Source of the DNA: Mycobacterium senriense
GTDB taxonomy: Bacteria > Actinomycetota > Actinomycetes > Mycobacteriales > Mycobacteriaceae
DNA: 64,000 nt
Assembly (NCBI RefSeq): GCF_019668465.1
Contig: NZ_AP024828.1
Coordinates: forward strand, 2,108,001-2,172,000
Direction: 5' to 3'
Shown here: piece after piece, positions 45,540-53,842 of the stretch
How the letters are laid out: each line of letters begins with the position of its first letter
How positions within the stretch are numbered: position 1 is the stretch's first letter
Notes under the pieces: model-generated
What the model was told of the DNA's origin: nothing
Databases searched by the model: none
The model's input: only the letters and a program-made list of their open reading frames with translations
Made by a program: the position numbers and the translations under genes

Positions 45540-46017
45540 CAATCGCCTTCCACCCCCCGGTCACCTCGCGTCAGTGAGGTGTGTCACAAACAGCTTTCGC
45601 GAACGCGATCATAGCGCTTTGCGGCGAGGGTTGAGAAATAAGGCGCTGAACTGGGGGTTGGCGTTATGGCAGGGCTTGACGGCCGATGCAGCCGGGGTAG
45701 AGACCTGGACCGGAGGCGCGACCGGTGAGGTGGTTAGAGAGGCAATCCATTTCGCTCAATGGCCGGTTACGGGCTGTCGATGGCATGCCCGCAATCCCGG
45801 GGTGTTATCCACAGTCACACCACGGTCAGCTGCCAGAGGCTGTATTGATGCGTTCTGTACCCACTGGGTGCATGTGGATAAACCTGTGGAAACTGTGGAT
45901 AGTATTTGCCGCCCCCGCCGGTTGCCGAGCCCGCTCGAACGGTCGGCGATTTGCGGGTCCGCGCGGCCGGCGGCCCGTGCGCCTCGGCCCGCGTCGGGAC
46001 GGCGTTAGTCTGGTCCG
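45540..46017. other. 478-bp gene-free gap containing a DnaA-box-like cluster
   Basis: Between divergent genes. Four 9-mers resembling DnaA boxes lie within 98 bp: TTATCCACA at 45805-45813 and TGTGGATAA at 45873-45881 (both perfect, opposite orientations), TGTGGAAAC at 45885-45893 (7 of 9) and TGTGGATAG at 45894-45902 (8 of 9). Open frames here have no protein features. No dnaA, dnaN or rpmH gene is near, so it is not oriC itself. Confidence 0.6.
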
Positions 46018-47064
46018 GTGATCCAGGTGTGCTCCCAGTGCGGCACGCGCTGGAACGTGCGTGACCGACAACGAGAATGGTGCCCCCGCTGCCGCGGGGC
46101 CCTGATGGCGCCCGCGCCGGACGCCCCGCCGGCCGACCCGCGATGGGGTGCGCCCGGTGCTCCGACGCAGGTTCGCCGCTCGTCGACGCCGGGGTGGCAG
46201 CGCACCCCGCCGCGACTGCCGCCCGGTTACCGCTGGATTGCGGTACGGCCGGGCGCCGCGCCGCCGCCGCGGCGCGGACGCCGTCCCCTCGGGCCCACGC
46301 CGCGCTACTCCGTCATACCGCGGTGGGGCTTGGCCGACCGCGTCGAGCAGCCGCCCGCGGTCGCGGAAGCAGCCGCGCATCCGGGGCCGCCGGCGCAGCT
46401 CGTCCGCACCACGTCCTTCGTCAGCGTGCTGGTGCTCGCCATCGCCGCCCTGGTGTACGTCGTGCGGTATGTGCTGCTGGTGGTCAACCGGAACAGCCTG
46501 CTGAACACGTGGGTGGCCCTCGGAGCCGACTGGCTCGGCGTGCTCGCCAGCGTGGGCGCGGGGGCCGCGGTGATCGCCTCCGGCGTGGCGCTGATCCGCT
46601 GGATGATCGCCCGCCGCGCCGCCGTGTTCGCCCATCACGGCCTGCCCGAGCAACGCTCCACGCGCGCGCTGTGGGCCGGCTGCGTGGTGCCGCTGGCCAA
46701 CCTGCTGTGGACCCCGGTGTATGTGATCGAGCTGGCGCTGCTCGAAGAGCACTATGCCCGGCAGCGGGGCAGCATCCTGCAGTGGTGGGGCGCGTGGGTG
46801 TGCAGCTACGCCGTGTCCATCGCGGCCATCGCGACCAGCTTCGCCACCGACGCCCAGGGCATCGCCAACAACACCGTTTTGATGGTCTTCGCGTATCTGT
46901 TCGCGGCCGCCACGCTGGCCGCCGCCACCCGCGTCTTCGAGGGATTCCAGCGCAAACCCGTCGCCCGGCCCGCGCATCGCTGGGTCGCGCTTCCCGACGA
47001 CGGGCGCTTGGCCCCGGCGTCGGCCGCCCCAGTTGAGTTGAAGGGGCAGGACCCGGCAGCATAG
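46018..47064 (+). CDS. zinc-ribbon DUF4328 membrane protein (Rv3843c homologue)
   Basis: 348 residues from GTG 46018, versus about 342 in Rv3843c. An N-terminal zinc ribbon (CSQCGTRW, then WCPRCRG) is followed by a Pro-rich linker and about five to six membrane helices that correspond to DUF4328, including LWTPVYVIELALLEEHYARQ. It directly precedes glpQ1 with 4 bp between, so both share an operon. Function is unknown. Confidence 0.82.
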   Translation: MIQVCSQCGTRWNVRDRQREWCPRCRGALMAPAPDAPPADPRWGAPGAPTQVRRSSTPGWQRTPPRLPPGYRWIAVRPGAAPPPRRGRRPLGPTPRYSVIPRWGLADRVEQPPAVAEAAAHPGPPAQLVRTTSFVSVLVLAIAALVYVVRYVLLVVNRNSLLNTWVALGADWLGVLASVGAGAAVIASGVALIRWMIARRAAVFAHHGLPEQRSTRALWAGCVVPLANLLWTPVYVIELALLEEHYARQRGSILQWWGAWVCSYAVSIAAIATSFATDAQGIANNTVLMVFAYLFAAATLAAATRVFEGFQRKPVARPAHRWVALPDDGRLAPASAAPVELKGQDPAA

Positions 47065-47068
47065 GGGT

Positions 47069-47893
47069 ATGACGTGGGCCGACGAGGTGCTCGCCGGGCA
47101 TCCGTATGTCGTCGCCCATCGCGGCGCGTCGGCCGCGCGGCCCGAACACACGCTGGCCGCCTATGACCTTGCGCTGAAAGAAGGCGCCGACGGCGTGGAA
47201 TGCGATGTGCGGTTGACCCGTGACGGCCATCTGGTGTGCGTGCACGACCGCCGGCTGGACCGCACCTCGACCGGCGCCGGCCTGGTCAGCACGATGACCC
47301 TCGCCGAATTGCGCGAGCTCGAATACGGGGCGTGGCACGACAGCTGGCGAGAAGACGGCGCGCACGGCGACACCAGTTTGTTGACGCTGGACGCGCTGGT
47401 GTCGCTGGTGCTGGATTGGCATCGGCCGGTGAAGCTGTTCATCGAAACCAAGCACCCGGTCCGGTACGGCTCGCTGGTGGAAACCAAGCTGCTCGCGTCG
47501 CTGCATCGGTTCGGCATCGCCGCGCCGGCCTCGGCGGACCGGTCCCGCGCGGTGGTGATGTCGTTCTCGGCGTCCGCGGTCTGGCGGATCCGGCGAGCCG
47601 CGCCGCTGCTGCCGACGGTGCTGCTCGGCAAGACCGCGCGCTATCTGACCAGTGGTGCACCCACCGCCATCGGCGCCACCGCCGTCGGGCCCTCGCTCAC
47701 CACGCTCAAGGAATATCCCCAACTCGCCGACCGGGCCATCGCCCAGGGCAGGGCGGTCTACTGCTGGAATGTCGACGACTACCAAGACATCGATTTCTGC
47801 CGCGATGTCGGGGTGGCCTGGCTCGCCACCCACCACCCCGGCCGCACCAAGGCCTGGCTGCAGGACAACCGCGCGGGCGACGGCGGCGGTTAG
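47069..47893 (+). CDS. glpQ1: glycerophosphodiester phosphodiesterase GlpQ1
   Basis: 274 residues, the length of Rv3842c. Hydrolyses glycerophosphodiesters to glycerol-3-phosphate and alcohol. The GDPD signature is intact: VAHRGASAARPEHTLAAY, GVECDVRLTRDG and VHDRRLDRTS provide the catalytic His pair and Ca2+-binding Glu/Asp. No signal peptide, so cytosolic. It is convergent with the LCP gene, with stops 8 bp apart; bfrB, which follows in M. tuberculosis, is missing. Confidence 0.93.
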   Translation: MTWADEVLAGHPYVVAHRGASAARPEHTLAAYDLALKEGADGVECDVRLTRDGHLVCVHDRRLDRTSTGAGLVSTMTLAELRELEYGAWHDSWREDGAHGDTSLLTLDALVSLVLDWHRPVKLFIETKHPVRYGSLVETKLLASLHRFGIAAPASADRSRAVVMSFSASAVWRIRRAAPLLPTVLLGKTARYLTSGAPTAIGATAVGPSLTTLKEYPQLADRAIAQGRAVYCWNVDDYQDIDFCRDVGVAWLATHHPGRTKAWLQDNRAGDGGG

Positions 47894-47901
47894 GCCGACC
47901 G

Positions 47902-49110
47902 CTATTGCTGCTCGTCCGATGTGGCCGGGGGTATGGGAGCGTCGGACGCCAACGACTGGAACAACTGCGCGGCCTCGGTGTGATTCCACACCACCACCGA
48001 GCCGGCGTCACCGCTGGTGAACTGGCCGATCGGGACGGTCATGGTGGTTGTCGACCCGTGTAGGGCATAGCCGAGCCGGGCCAGATCCCAGACGTGGTCA
48101 CCCCGGTCGACGGTCAGGGCGTCGGCGGCCGCCCGCGGCACCGAAAACCAGCGCCACGGATTGAGCCAGACCGCCGGACTGGCGGCCCGATGCAGCAGTG
48201 CCGCCACGAACTGCCGTTGATTGACCATCCGGTCCAGGTCCGCCCGCGGCGTGTCGCGGGACCTGACGTAGCCGAGCGCGTTGCGGCCGTTGAGGGTTTG
48301 GCAGCCCGCCGGCAGCTCGATGCCGGCCAACGGGTCGTTGAACGCCGTCTTCGGGCACACCGTCACCCCGCCCAGCGCGTCCACCAGCGCGGCGAACCCG
48401 CCGAACCCGATCTCGGCGTAGTGGTCGAGGCGCAGCCCGGTGGCCTGTTCCACCGTCTGGACCAGCAATTGCGCGCCGCCGATCGCGAACGCGGCGTTAA
48501 TTTTGTCCTTGCCGTGCCCCGGGATCGGCACGTAGGAATCGCGCGGTATCGACACCATGGTCGTCGGCACCCCGGCGCCGACGCCTGACACGTGAACCAG
48601 CAGGATCGTGTCGGTACGGCCATTACCGACGTCGCCTCCGGTGGCCAGATCCTGCTGCTGCTCGACGCTTAGCCCCTGGCGGCTGTCCGACCCGACGATC
48701 AGCCAATTGGTGCCCTGGCCGGCTGCGGGGCGGTCGGGATAGTCGGCAAGCACCTGCTCGCGGTGCAGTTTGTTGTCGAACCAGACCGCCTCCGCGACGA
48801 TGCCCGCGCCGATCAGCAGGAGGCCCACCAGCAGGACCGACACCACCGTGCGGGCCCGGCGGAGCCCGCGCCGCCTGCGGGATGCGCGTGGCGCCTGCGG
48901 CCGGGGCGGCGGAATCCGGGACCCCGGGGCGACGGCTGCTGCGGGCGTTGGTTGGTGCAGCGGCCGGGTCTCCGCGGTCGGCGATACCGGCGGGCCCCCC
49001 GGGCGGCGGATCACCTGCGGCGGCTCGGGACGCGGTTGCCCGGGGCGCGGCGGTGCGGGCGGGCTCCCACCGGGAGGCCGCCGGCGTTGCGATGAGCGAT
49101 CGCCGTTCAC
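47902..49110 (-). CDS. LytR-CpsA-Psr (LCP) family cell-wall ligase
   Basis: 402 residues from GTG 49110. A cytosolic Pro/Arg-rich N-terminus, one membrane helix (about 88-108) and an extracytoplasmic LCP domain: NWLIVGSDSR, TDTILLVHVSG, TMVSIPRDSYVPIPGHGKDKINAAF (in blocks), and LGYVRSRDTPRADLDRM with catalytic Arg/Asp residues. LCP enzymes attach arabinogalactan to peptidoglycan. M. tuberculosis Rv3840 at this place is only about 137 residues, so this looks like the full-length ancestral form. Confidence 0.88.
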   Translation of the reverse strand: MNGDRSSQRRRPPGGSPPAPPRPGQPRPEPPQVIRRPGGPPVSPTAETRPLHQPTPAAAVAPGSRIPPPRPQAPRASRRRRGLRRARTVVSVLLVGLLLIGAGIVAEAVWFDNKLHREQVLADYPDRPAAGQGTNWLIVGSDSRQGLSVEQQQDLATGGDVGNGRTDTILLVHVSGVGAGVPTTMVSIPRDSYVPIPGHGKDKINAAFAIGGAQLLVQTVEQATGLRLDHYAEIGFGGFAALVDALGGVTVCPKTAFNDPLAGIELPAGCQTLNGRNALGYVRSRDTPRADLDRMVNQRQFVAALLHRAASPAVWLNPWRWFSVPRAAADALTVDRGDHVWDLARLGYALHGSTTTMTVPIGQFTSGDAGSVVVWNHTEAAQLFQSLASDAPIPPATSDEQQ

Positions 49111-49163
49111 CCGGCTAACGTACGTGCCCGGCGCTCCGCCGAGCCGGTACGGCGCGATCCGGG

Positions 49164-49958
49164 CTAGCCGCGCGCGCGAAGTCCGTTGATGAACGGGCAA
49201 CCCATCAGTACCCGGATGGCCTGGCTGAGGCCGGTCATGTCGTCGACCGGTTTGTGGAAGGGCAGCCGGACGTCGTGATCGCGGTCGTCGCCCTCGACGC
49301 GGAACCGGACGCCGTAGCGGTCCAGGCCGAGCGGTCGCACGAGGCCGCGTCGCAGCGGCGCCGGAAGCCTGGACACCAGCCGCGCCAGGACATCGCTGTG
49401 GGCGCTGTCCAGGTGCCACAGCAGGCTCGACTCGAGCGCGCAGAACGGGTCGGGCCGGGCATCCAGTAGGTCGCCCACGCTAACCGGCTCCGCGCCGGTG
49501 GCGTCGGTGACGACCACCGAGGCGATCTCGAGCCGCAGCAGCGTGTAGCGCGGTTCTTCGCCGTCGGCGGGCGCCCAGCGCGGGGTGTCGACGCCAAGCA
49601 GCGCCGGATTCGGGCATTCGGCGGCGATCAGGTCGAGCGTGTCAAGGATCTCGCTGCGGTGCACCTCCTCGAGCTGCCCGCGCACCCAGACCAGCGACCG
49701 GACCGGTTCGCGCAGCGGAAGCGGCGCGTAGTCGGTCAGCTCCAGCAGCGCCTGGGATCCCGAAATGGGCCGCGCGAGCTCACCTGCCCGTTCGACAGGA
49801 ACCGCCAGCGCGACGGATCCGTCGTCCATCAAATGATGCACCGGGGTGGCGACCGGGTCGTCATGCTCGATGGCCAGCAGCGCGCCACTGGCGCGGACAC
49901 AGGCGCTACGAATTCGTTCGGCGGTGGTCGGGGCCGGGCAATTCAGCGGTAACACCAT
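49164..49958 (-). CDS. DUF2470 protein, IdeR-box regulated (Rv3839 homologue)
   Basis: 264 residues from ATG 49958, preferred to ATG 49964 because GAAGG stands nine bases before it. The N-terminal half resembles a flavin-oxidase-like split barrel and the C-terminal part is DUF2470 (LLWHLDSAHSDVLARL, DHDVRLPFHKP), the domain pair of HugZ-type haem-degrading proteins. Haem handling is therefore plausible but unproven. An iron box lies 14 bp upstream. In M. tuberculosis the neighbour bfrB is also IdeR-controlled. Confidence 0.82.
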   Translation of the reverse strand: MVLPLNCPAPTTAERIRSACVRASGALLAIEHDDPVATPVHHLMDDGSVALAVPVERAGELARPISGSQALLELTDYAPLPLREPVRSLVWVRGQLEEVHRSEILDTLDLIAAECPNPALLGVDTPRWAPADGEEPRYTLLRLEIASVVVTDATGAEPVSVGDLLDARPDPFCALESSLLWHLDSAHSDVLARLVSRLPAPLRRGLVRPLGLDRYGVRFRVEGDDRDHDVRLPFHKPVDDMTGLSQAIRVLMGCPFINGLRARG

Positions 49959-49971
49959 TCTCATCCTTCGA

Positions 49972-49990
49972 TTAGGTAAGCCTAAGTTAA
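49972..49990. promoter_or_regulatory. IdeR iron box
   Basis: TTAGGTAAGCCTAAGTTAA; its reverse complement matches 16 of 19 bases of the IdeR consensus TTAGGTTAGGCTAACCTAA. It is centred in the 89-bp divergent gap, close to the DUF2470 gene start, and should respond to iron. Confidence 0.8.
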
Positions 49991-50047
49991 CTCGCGGGCG
50001 CCGGCGTCGCAAGCGTCTTCTGGACCGCACGCCGCTAGGGTTGGGAC

Positions 50048-50989
50048 GTGACCCGCATCGCTTACCTCGGTCCGGAGGGGACTTTCACGGAGGCGGCGCT
50101 GCGACAGATCACCGCCGCCGGCCTGGTACCCGGGCAAGGCGGCGCAGTGGAACCCTTGCCCGTCGACAGCACCTCCGCGGCCCTGGACGCCGTGCGCGAC
50201 GGCGCCGCCGACCACGCCTGCGTCCCGATCGAGAATTCGATCGACGGTTCGGTGACGCCCACCTTGGACAGCCTGGCCATCGGATCACCCCTGCAGGTTT
50301 TCGCCGAGACCACGCTGGACGTCATGTTCAGCATCGTCGTCAAACCGGGCCGCAGCGCGGCGGACGTGCGGACGCTGGCGGCCATCGGTGTGGCGGCGGC
50401 CCAGGTGCGACGGTGGGTGGCCGCCAATCTGGCCGACGCCAAGCTGCGGCCCGCGTACTCCAACGCCGACGCCGCCCAGCAGGTGGCCGAGGGACACGCC
50501 GACGCCGCGGTGACCTCGCCGCTGGCCGCCACCCGCTGGGGGCTGGACACCCTGGCCGAAGGTGTCGTCGACGAATCCAACGCCCGCACCCGCTTCCTTC
50601 TGGTCGGTCGGCCGGGGCCACCGCCGGCCCGCACCGGAGCCGACCGCACCTCGGTGGTGCTGCGCATCGACAACGCGCCCGGCGCGCTGCTGGCCGCGCT
50701 CGCCGAATTCGCCGTCCGTGGCATCGACCTGACGCGCATCGAATCCCGGCCGACCCGAACGGGACTCGGCACCTACCGGTTTTTCGCCGACTGTGTCGGC
50801 CACATCGACGACGATGCCGTCGCCGAGGCACTCAAGGCGCTGCACCGTCGTTGTGCTGATGTGCGATATCTGGGGTCGTGGCCCACCGGCTCACCCGCCG
50901 GGGCGTTGCCGCCGTCGGCCGACGAGGGCGCGCGCTGGCTGGCGCAGCTGCGGGACGGGCAGCCCGACGAGCGGGGGTCGCAGGGGTGA
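50048..50989 (+). CDS. pheA: prephenate dehydratase
   Basis: Converts prephenate to phenylpyruvate in phenylalanine synthesis. 313 residues: catalytic PDT domain (IAYLGPEGTFTE, VPIENSIDGSV, and the NARTRFLLVG catalytic Thr-Arg-Phe motif) plus a C-terminal ACT domain (DNAPGALLAAL, RIESRPTRTGLGTYRFF) that binds phenylalanine for feedback control. Rv3838c has about 321 residues. Its stop overlaps the next gene's GTG. Confidence 0.96.
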   Translation: MTRIAYLGPEGTFTEAALRQITAAGLVPGQGGAVEPLPVDSTSAALDAVRDGAADHACVPIENSIDGSVTPTLDSLAIGSPLQVFAETTLDVMFSIVVKPGRSAADVRTLAAIGVAAAQVRRWVAANLADAKLRPAYSNADAAQQVAEGHADAAVTSPLAATRWGLDTLAEGVVDESNARTRFLLVGRPGPPPARTGADRTSVVLRIDNAPGALLAALAEFAVRGIDLTRIESRPTRTGLGTYRFFADCVGHIDDDAVAEALKALHRRCADVRYLGSWPTGSPAGALPPSADEGARWLAQLRDGQPDERGSQG

Positions 50990-51672
50990 GCGGTCGGTTG
51001 ATCCTGGTGCGACACGGCCAGTCATTCGGAAACGTCGAGCGCCGGCTCGACACACTCCCGCCCGGGGCGGAGCTGACTCCGTTGGGCCGCGACCAGGCCC
51101 GCGCGTTCGCTCGCGGGTCGGGGCGGCCGGCGATGCTCGCGCACTCGGTGGCCACCCGGGCCCGGCAGACCGCCGCCGTGATCGGGGGCCAGGTCGAGAT
51201 GCCGCCCATCGAGGTGGCCGGCGTCCACGAGGTCCAGGTCGGGCGGCTGGAAAACCGCAACGACGACGACGCGGTCGCGGAGTTCAACGCGACCTACGAG
51301 CGTTGGCACCGCGGCGAACTCGACGTCGCGCTGCCCGCCGGCGAAACCGGCAACGACGTGCTGGACCGCTACGTCCCGGTGCTCACCGACCTGCGCCTGC
51401 GCTATCTGGACGACCACGACTTCCACGGCGACATCGTTCTCGTCAGCCACGGCGCGGCGATCCGGCTGGCCGCCGCCGTGCTGGCCGGCGTGGAGGCCGA
51501 CTTCGCGCTGGACCACCACCTGGACAACGCCCAATCGGTGGCGTTGACGCCGATCACCGACGGGCGGTGGAGCTGCGTGCGCTGGGGAACCTTGACGCCG
51601 CCGTTCTACCCGGAGGAAGAGGCGACCCCGGTGGCGGACGCGGTGCGGTCAAGCACCGACCCGATGGGCTGA
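50986..51672 (+). CDS. phosphoglycerate-mutase-like histidine phosphatase (Rv3837c homologue)
   Basis: 228 residues from GTG 50986, which overlaps the pheA stop (GTGA). Catalytic motif LILVRHGQSFGN with the phosphohistidine, and second His in VLVSHGAAIRLAAA. No motif shows true glycolytic mutase activity; a broad phosphatase is equally likely. Coupling to pheA is conserved in mycobacteria. Confidence 0.88.
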   Translation: MSGRLILVRHGQSFGNVERRLDTLPPGAELTPLGRDQARAFARGSGRPAMLAHSVATRARQTAAVIGGQVEMPPIEVAGVHEVQVGRLENRNDDDAVAEFNATYERWHRGELDVALPAGETGNDVLDRYVPVLTDLRLRYLDDHDFHGDIVLVSHGAAIRLAAAVLAGVEADFALDHHLDNAQSVALTPITDGRWSCVRWGTLTPPFYPEEEATPVADAVRSSTDPMG

Positions 51673-51680
51673 CCTCTCGG

Positions 51681-51872
51681 TCAGACGGCCAGCGCGATTA
51701 CCTCGGTGCATATGCAGCCGACGGCGTCGCAGTCGATGACGAAGGCGTGCGGCAACAACTCAGGGGTGAAGCAGTCCGGCTCCGTGCATTCCGACCGGTG
51801 CAGTGCGTGGCGAATAATGGTGCCGTGACAGTGATCTAAGCCTGCCCGGCAGTCGCGGCAGTCAATGCTCAT
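51681..51872 (-). CDS. small cysteine/histidine-rich protein, possible metal binder
   Basis: 63 residues from ATG 51872 (ATG 51884 is possible). Cysteines and histidines form spaced pairs: CRDCRAGLDHCHG, ECTEPDC and DCDAVGCICTE. It has no signal peptide or membrane helix, so it is probably cytosolic and may bind zinc or an iron-sulfur centre. It is convergent with the mutase-like gene, 8 bp apart. I recall similar ORFs in other mycobacteria but no named family. Confidence 0.55.
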   Translation of the reverse strand: MSIDCRDCRAGLDHCHGTIIRHALHRSECTEPDCFTPELLPHAFVIDCDAVGCICTEVIALAV

Positions 51873-51941
51873 AGGTGAGTTCATAGCACCCGGCGCGGAC
51901 AAATCCGGGATGCCGCGCCCGGAAATCCGGCGGCGTGGTCC

Positions 51942-52292
51942 TCAGGCCCAGCCCAGCTCGTGCAGCCGGTCGTCGTCGATGCCGAAGTGGTGGGCGATTT
52001 CGTGGATCACCGTGATGGCCACCTCCTGGACGACCTCGTCCTCCGATTCGCACACGTCCAGCAGCGCCTCGCGGTAGATGGTGATGGCATCCGGCAACGA
52101 GCCGGAGTAGTCGGAGTCGCGCTCGGTCAGCGCCACCCCCTCGTACAGCCCGAGCAATTCGGCGTCCTCGGGATGGCGGTCCTCGACCAGCACGACGACG
52201 TTGTCCATGGCGGCCGCGAGCTCGGGCGGGATCAGGTCGAGGGCGTCGGAGACCAGTTCGTCGAAGCGCTGCGGATCCATCCGCACGGACAC
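51942..52292 (-). CDS. zincin-like metallopeptidase family protein (Rv3836 homologue)
   Basis: 116 residues from GTG 52292 (ATG 52280 is an alternative). The zinc-protease motif HEIAHHFG is followed by GIDDDRLHELG, as in the possible_zincin/DUF1025 family. The central EGVALTERDSDYSGSLPDAITIY is strongly conserved (seen in blocks). The start region lies 5 bp from the stop of the septum-formation-like gene upstream, giving translational coupling. Rv3836 is annotated as 137 residues, so the start may lie further upstream. Substrate unknown. Confidence 0.8.
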   Translation of the reverse strand: MSVRMDPQRFDELVSDALDLIPPELAAAMDNVVVLVEDRHPEDAELLGLYEGVALTERDSDYSGSLPDAITIYREALLDVCESEDEVVQEVAITVIHEIAHHFGIDDDRLHELGWA

Positions 52293-52296
52293 CCGC

Positions 52297-53721
52297 CTAG
52301 CCTCCCGGCGGTGCCTCGGCGGGCGGTGCCTCCGGGGCAGGATTCGCCGGTGGCGGAGGCGGCGGCGGGGGCGGAGGCGCCGGCGCCTCGGGTGCCGGAT
52401 TGGCCGGCGGGGCGCCGTTATCCGCCGGCGGTGGCGCCTGCTGGGCGGGCGCCTGTTGCTGCGGCGCCTGCTGCTGCGGTGCCTGCTGGGGCTGCGGAGC
52501 CGGCTGCTGCCCGGGCAGGTGCTGGTTGTTCGGCGGGATCTCCGGGGCCGAACCCGTGGCGGCACCCGAGCCGGACTGGCTGGACGGCGACTGCGCCGGG
52601 GCTTGCAGCGGAATCGGCGGCATGGTGAGCCGCTCTTCCGGAATGTCGGGCGGCGCCACCGGCGGTTGACCGTTGATCAGCAGCTGTCCCTTGGCGCTGT
52701 TCAGCAGGGTGGCCCAGCCACCGTTGCCCAGTGTCGCGCCGATGCTGCACGCCACCTCGCGGCTGCCCGCCGTCCAACTGGCCAGCGGCACCGTCGGGTA
52801 GATCAGCGTCAGGGTGGTGGTGCGCAGCTTGACCGGCGCCAGGTACGCGTCGGTCATCTTGGTGCACGAGTCCTTGATGAAGCCGTCCTGGTCAGGCTCG
52901 GCGGGCAGGGCGCCGGGGAACTTCTCGGCCAGGTTCACCGTGCCGGTGACCTCCATCGCGTGCGGCGCCGCGCAGTCGACCGGCGCGTCGGTCGGCTGGT
53001 TGGTCGCCGAATCGATGCCCAGGCACGTGCCGGCCGGCCATACCTTGGACTGGTCGACGTCGGCGACCTTGCCCTTGAACGGCTGCTGCTGGTTGTTCAT
53101 GCCGGGTAGCTGCAGGCCGCACAGCATGCGCCGATCGCCGGATTGGCGCCAGGCCCGGTCACCGGGCCACAGCAGGCTGACGGTGAACCGGCTGTTCGGG
53201 TCGAACTTGGCGCCGAGGTAATTGCGGACGGCCGCCTCGCACTGCTCCTGGGTGATCTGCTGGATGCGCGCGGGCGTCGGGGGCGCGGCGCTGGGCCCGT
53301 ACTCAGACCCCGGGAACGTCCGCATGTCAATGGATTCGGCGACCTCGAACTTGTGGTCGTCGCCGCAGTTGACGATCCGCGCCGACTCGGGGGTGGTGTC
53401 CGGCCACATCAGGCACTCGCCGGGGGAGGCTCGGTTGAAGGCTGCGTCGCTCTTGGTACCGGTGCTGCGCACCGGGCTGCTGTCGAGGAACCGCCCCGGC
53501 CCGGTACCACCGACCGGGATCGCGGTGACCAGCCCGGCGATCAACAGGCCGCCGAGCGCGGTCAGCAGCAGCGCGCGCCGGGTCGCCCGGGCCTGCAGGC
53601 TGCGCGGCCACAGGAACGCGGACGGCTGTTGACCGGACGACTCTTCGGTCGAGGCGGCGGACGACTCGACCACCCGACCTTCCCGGGCTTCCGAAAGTTC
53701 CTTCTCGGGCGCTTGCGACAT
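52297..53721 (-). CDS. septum-formation-like membrane protein (Rv3835 homologue)
   Basis: 474 residues from ATG 53721, chosen for GGAG four bases upstream. A cytosolic Ser/Glu-rich N-terminus, one membrane helix (about 49-66), then a large extracytoplasmic region with two repeats of a cysteine-containing septum-formation-type domain (GECLMWPDT...IVNCGDDHKFEV, and GTCLGIDS...VDCAAPHAMEV). The C-terminus is Pro/Gln/Ala-rich. Function unproven. Confidence 0.8.
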   Translation of the reverse strand: MSQAPEKELSEAREGRVVESSAASTEESSGQQPSAFLWPRSLQARATRRALLLTALGGLLIAGLVTAIPVGGTGPGRFLDSSPVRSTGTKSDAAFNRASPGECLMWPDTTPESARIVNCGDDHKFEVAESIDMRTFPGSEYGPSAAPPTPARIQQITQEQCEAAVRNYLGAKFDPNSRFTVSLLWPGDRAWRQSGDRRMLCGLQLPGMNNQQQPFKGKVADVDQSKVWPAGTCLGIDSATNQPTDAPVDCAAPHAMEVTGTVNLAEKFPGALPAEPDQDGFIKDSCTKMTDAYLAPVKLRTTTLTLIYPTVPLASWTAGSREVACSIGATLGNGGWATLLNSAKGQLLINGQPPVAPPDIPEERLTMPPIPLQAPAQSPSSQSGSGAATGSAPEIPPNNQHLPGQQPAPQPQQAPQQQAPQQQAPAQQAPPPADNGAPPANPAPEAPAPPPPPPPPPPANPAPEAPPAEAPPGG

Positions 53722-53842
53722 CCGCTCCATTCTGACAGCAGCACCTGAGACGCGTGACAAAAGTTACTGATGTGAGTCCTGCGGTCAGCAGCGGTGGATG
53801 CGCCGCCAGCCGGCGGGGAGCGGTGAAAGTAGTCTCAGGGCC

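Noticed and set aside
45805-45902. Considered as the chromosomal origin
   Set aside because: No dnaA, dnaN, recF, rpmH or parAB genes in the window, and only four boxes without an evident AT-rich unwinding region.
45532-46008. Open frame across the DnaA-box region
   Set aside because: No protein-like features and it covers the box cluster; overlaps a divergent small gene start.
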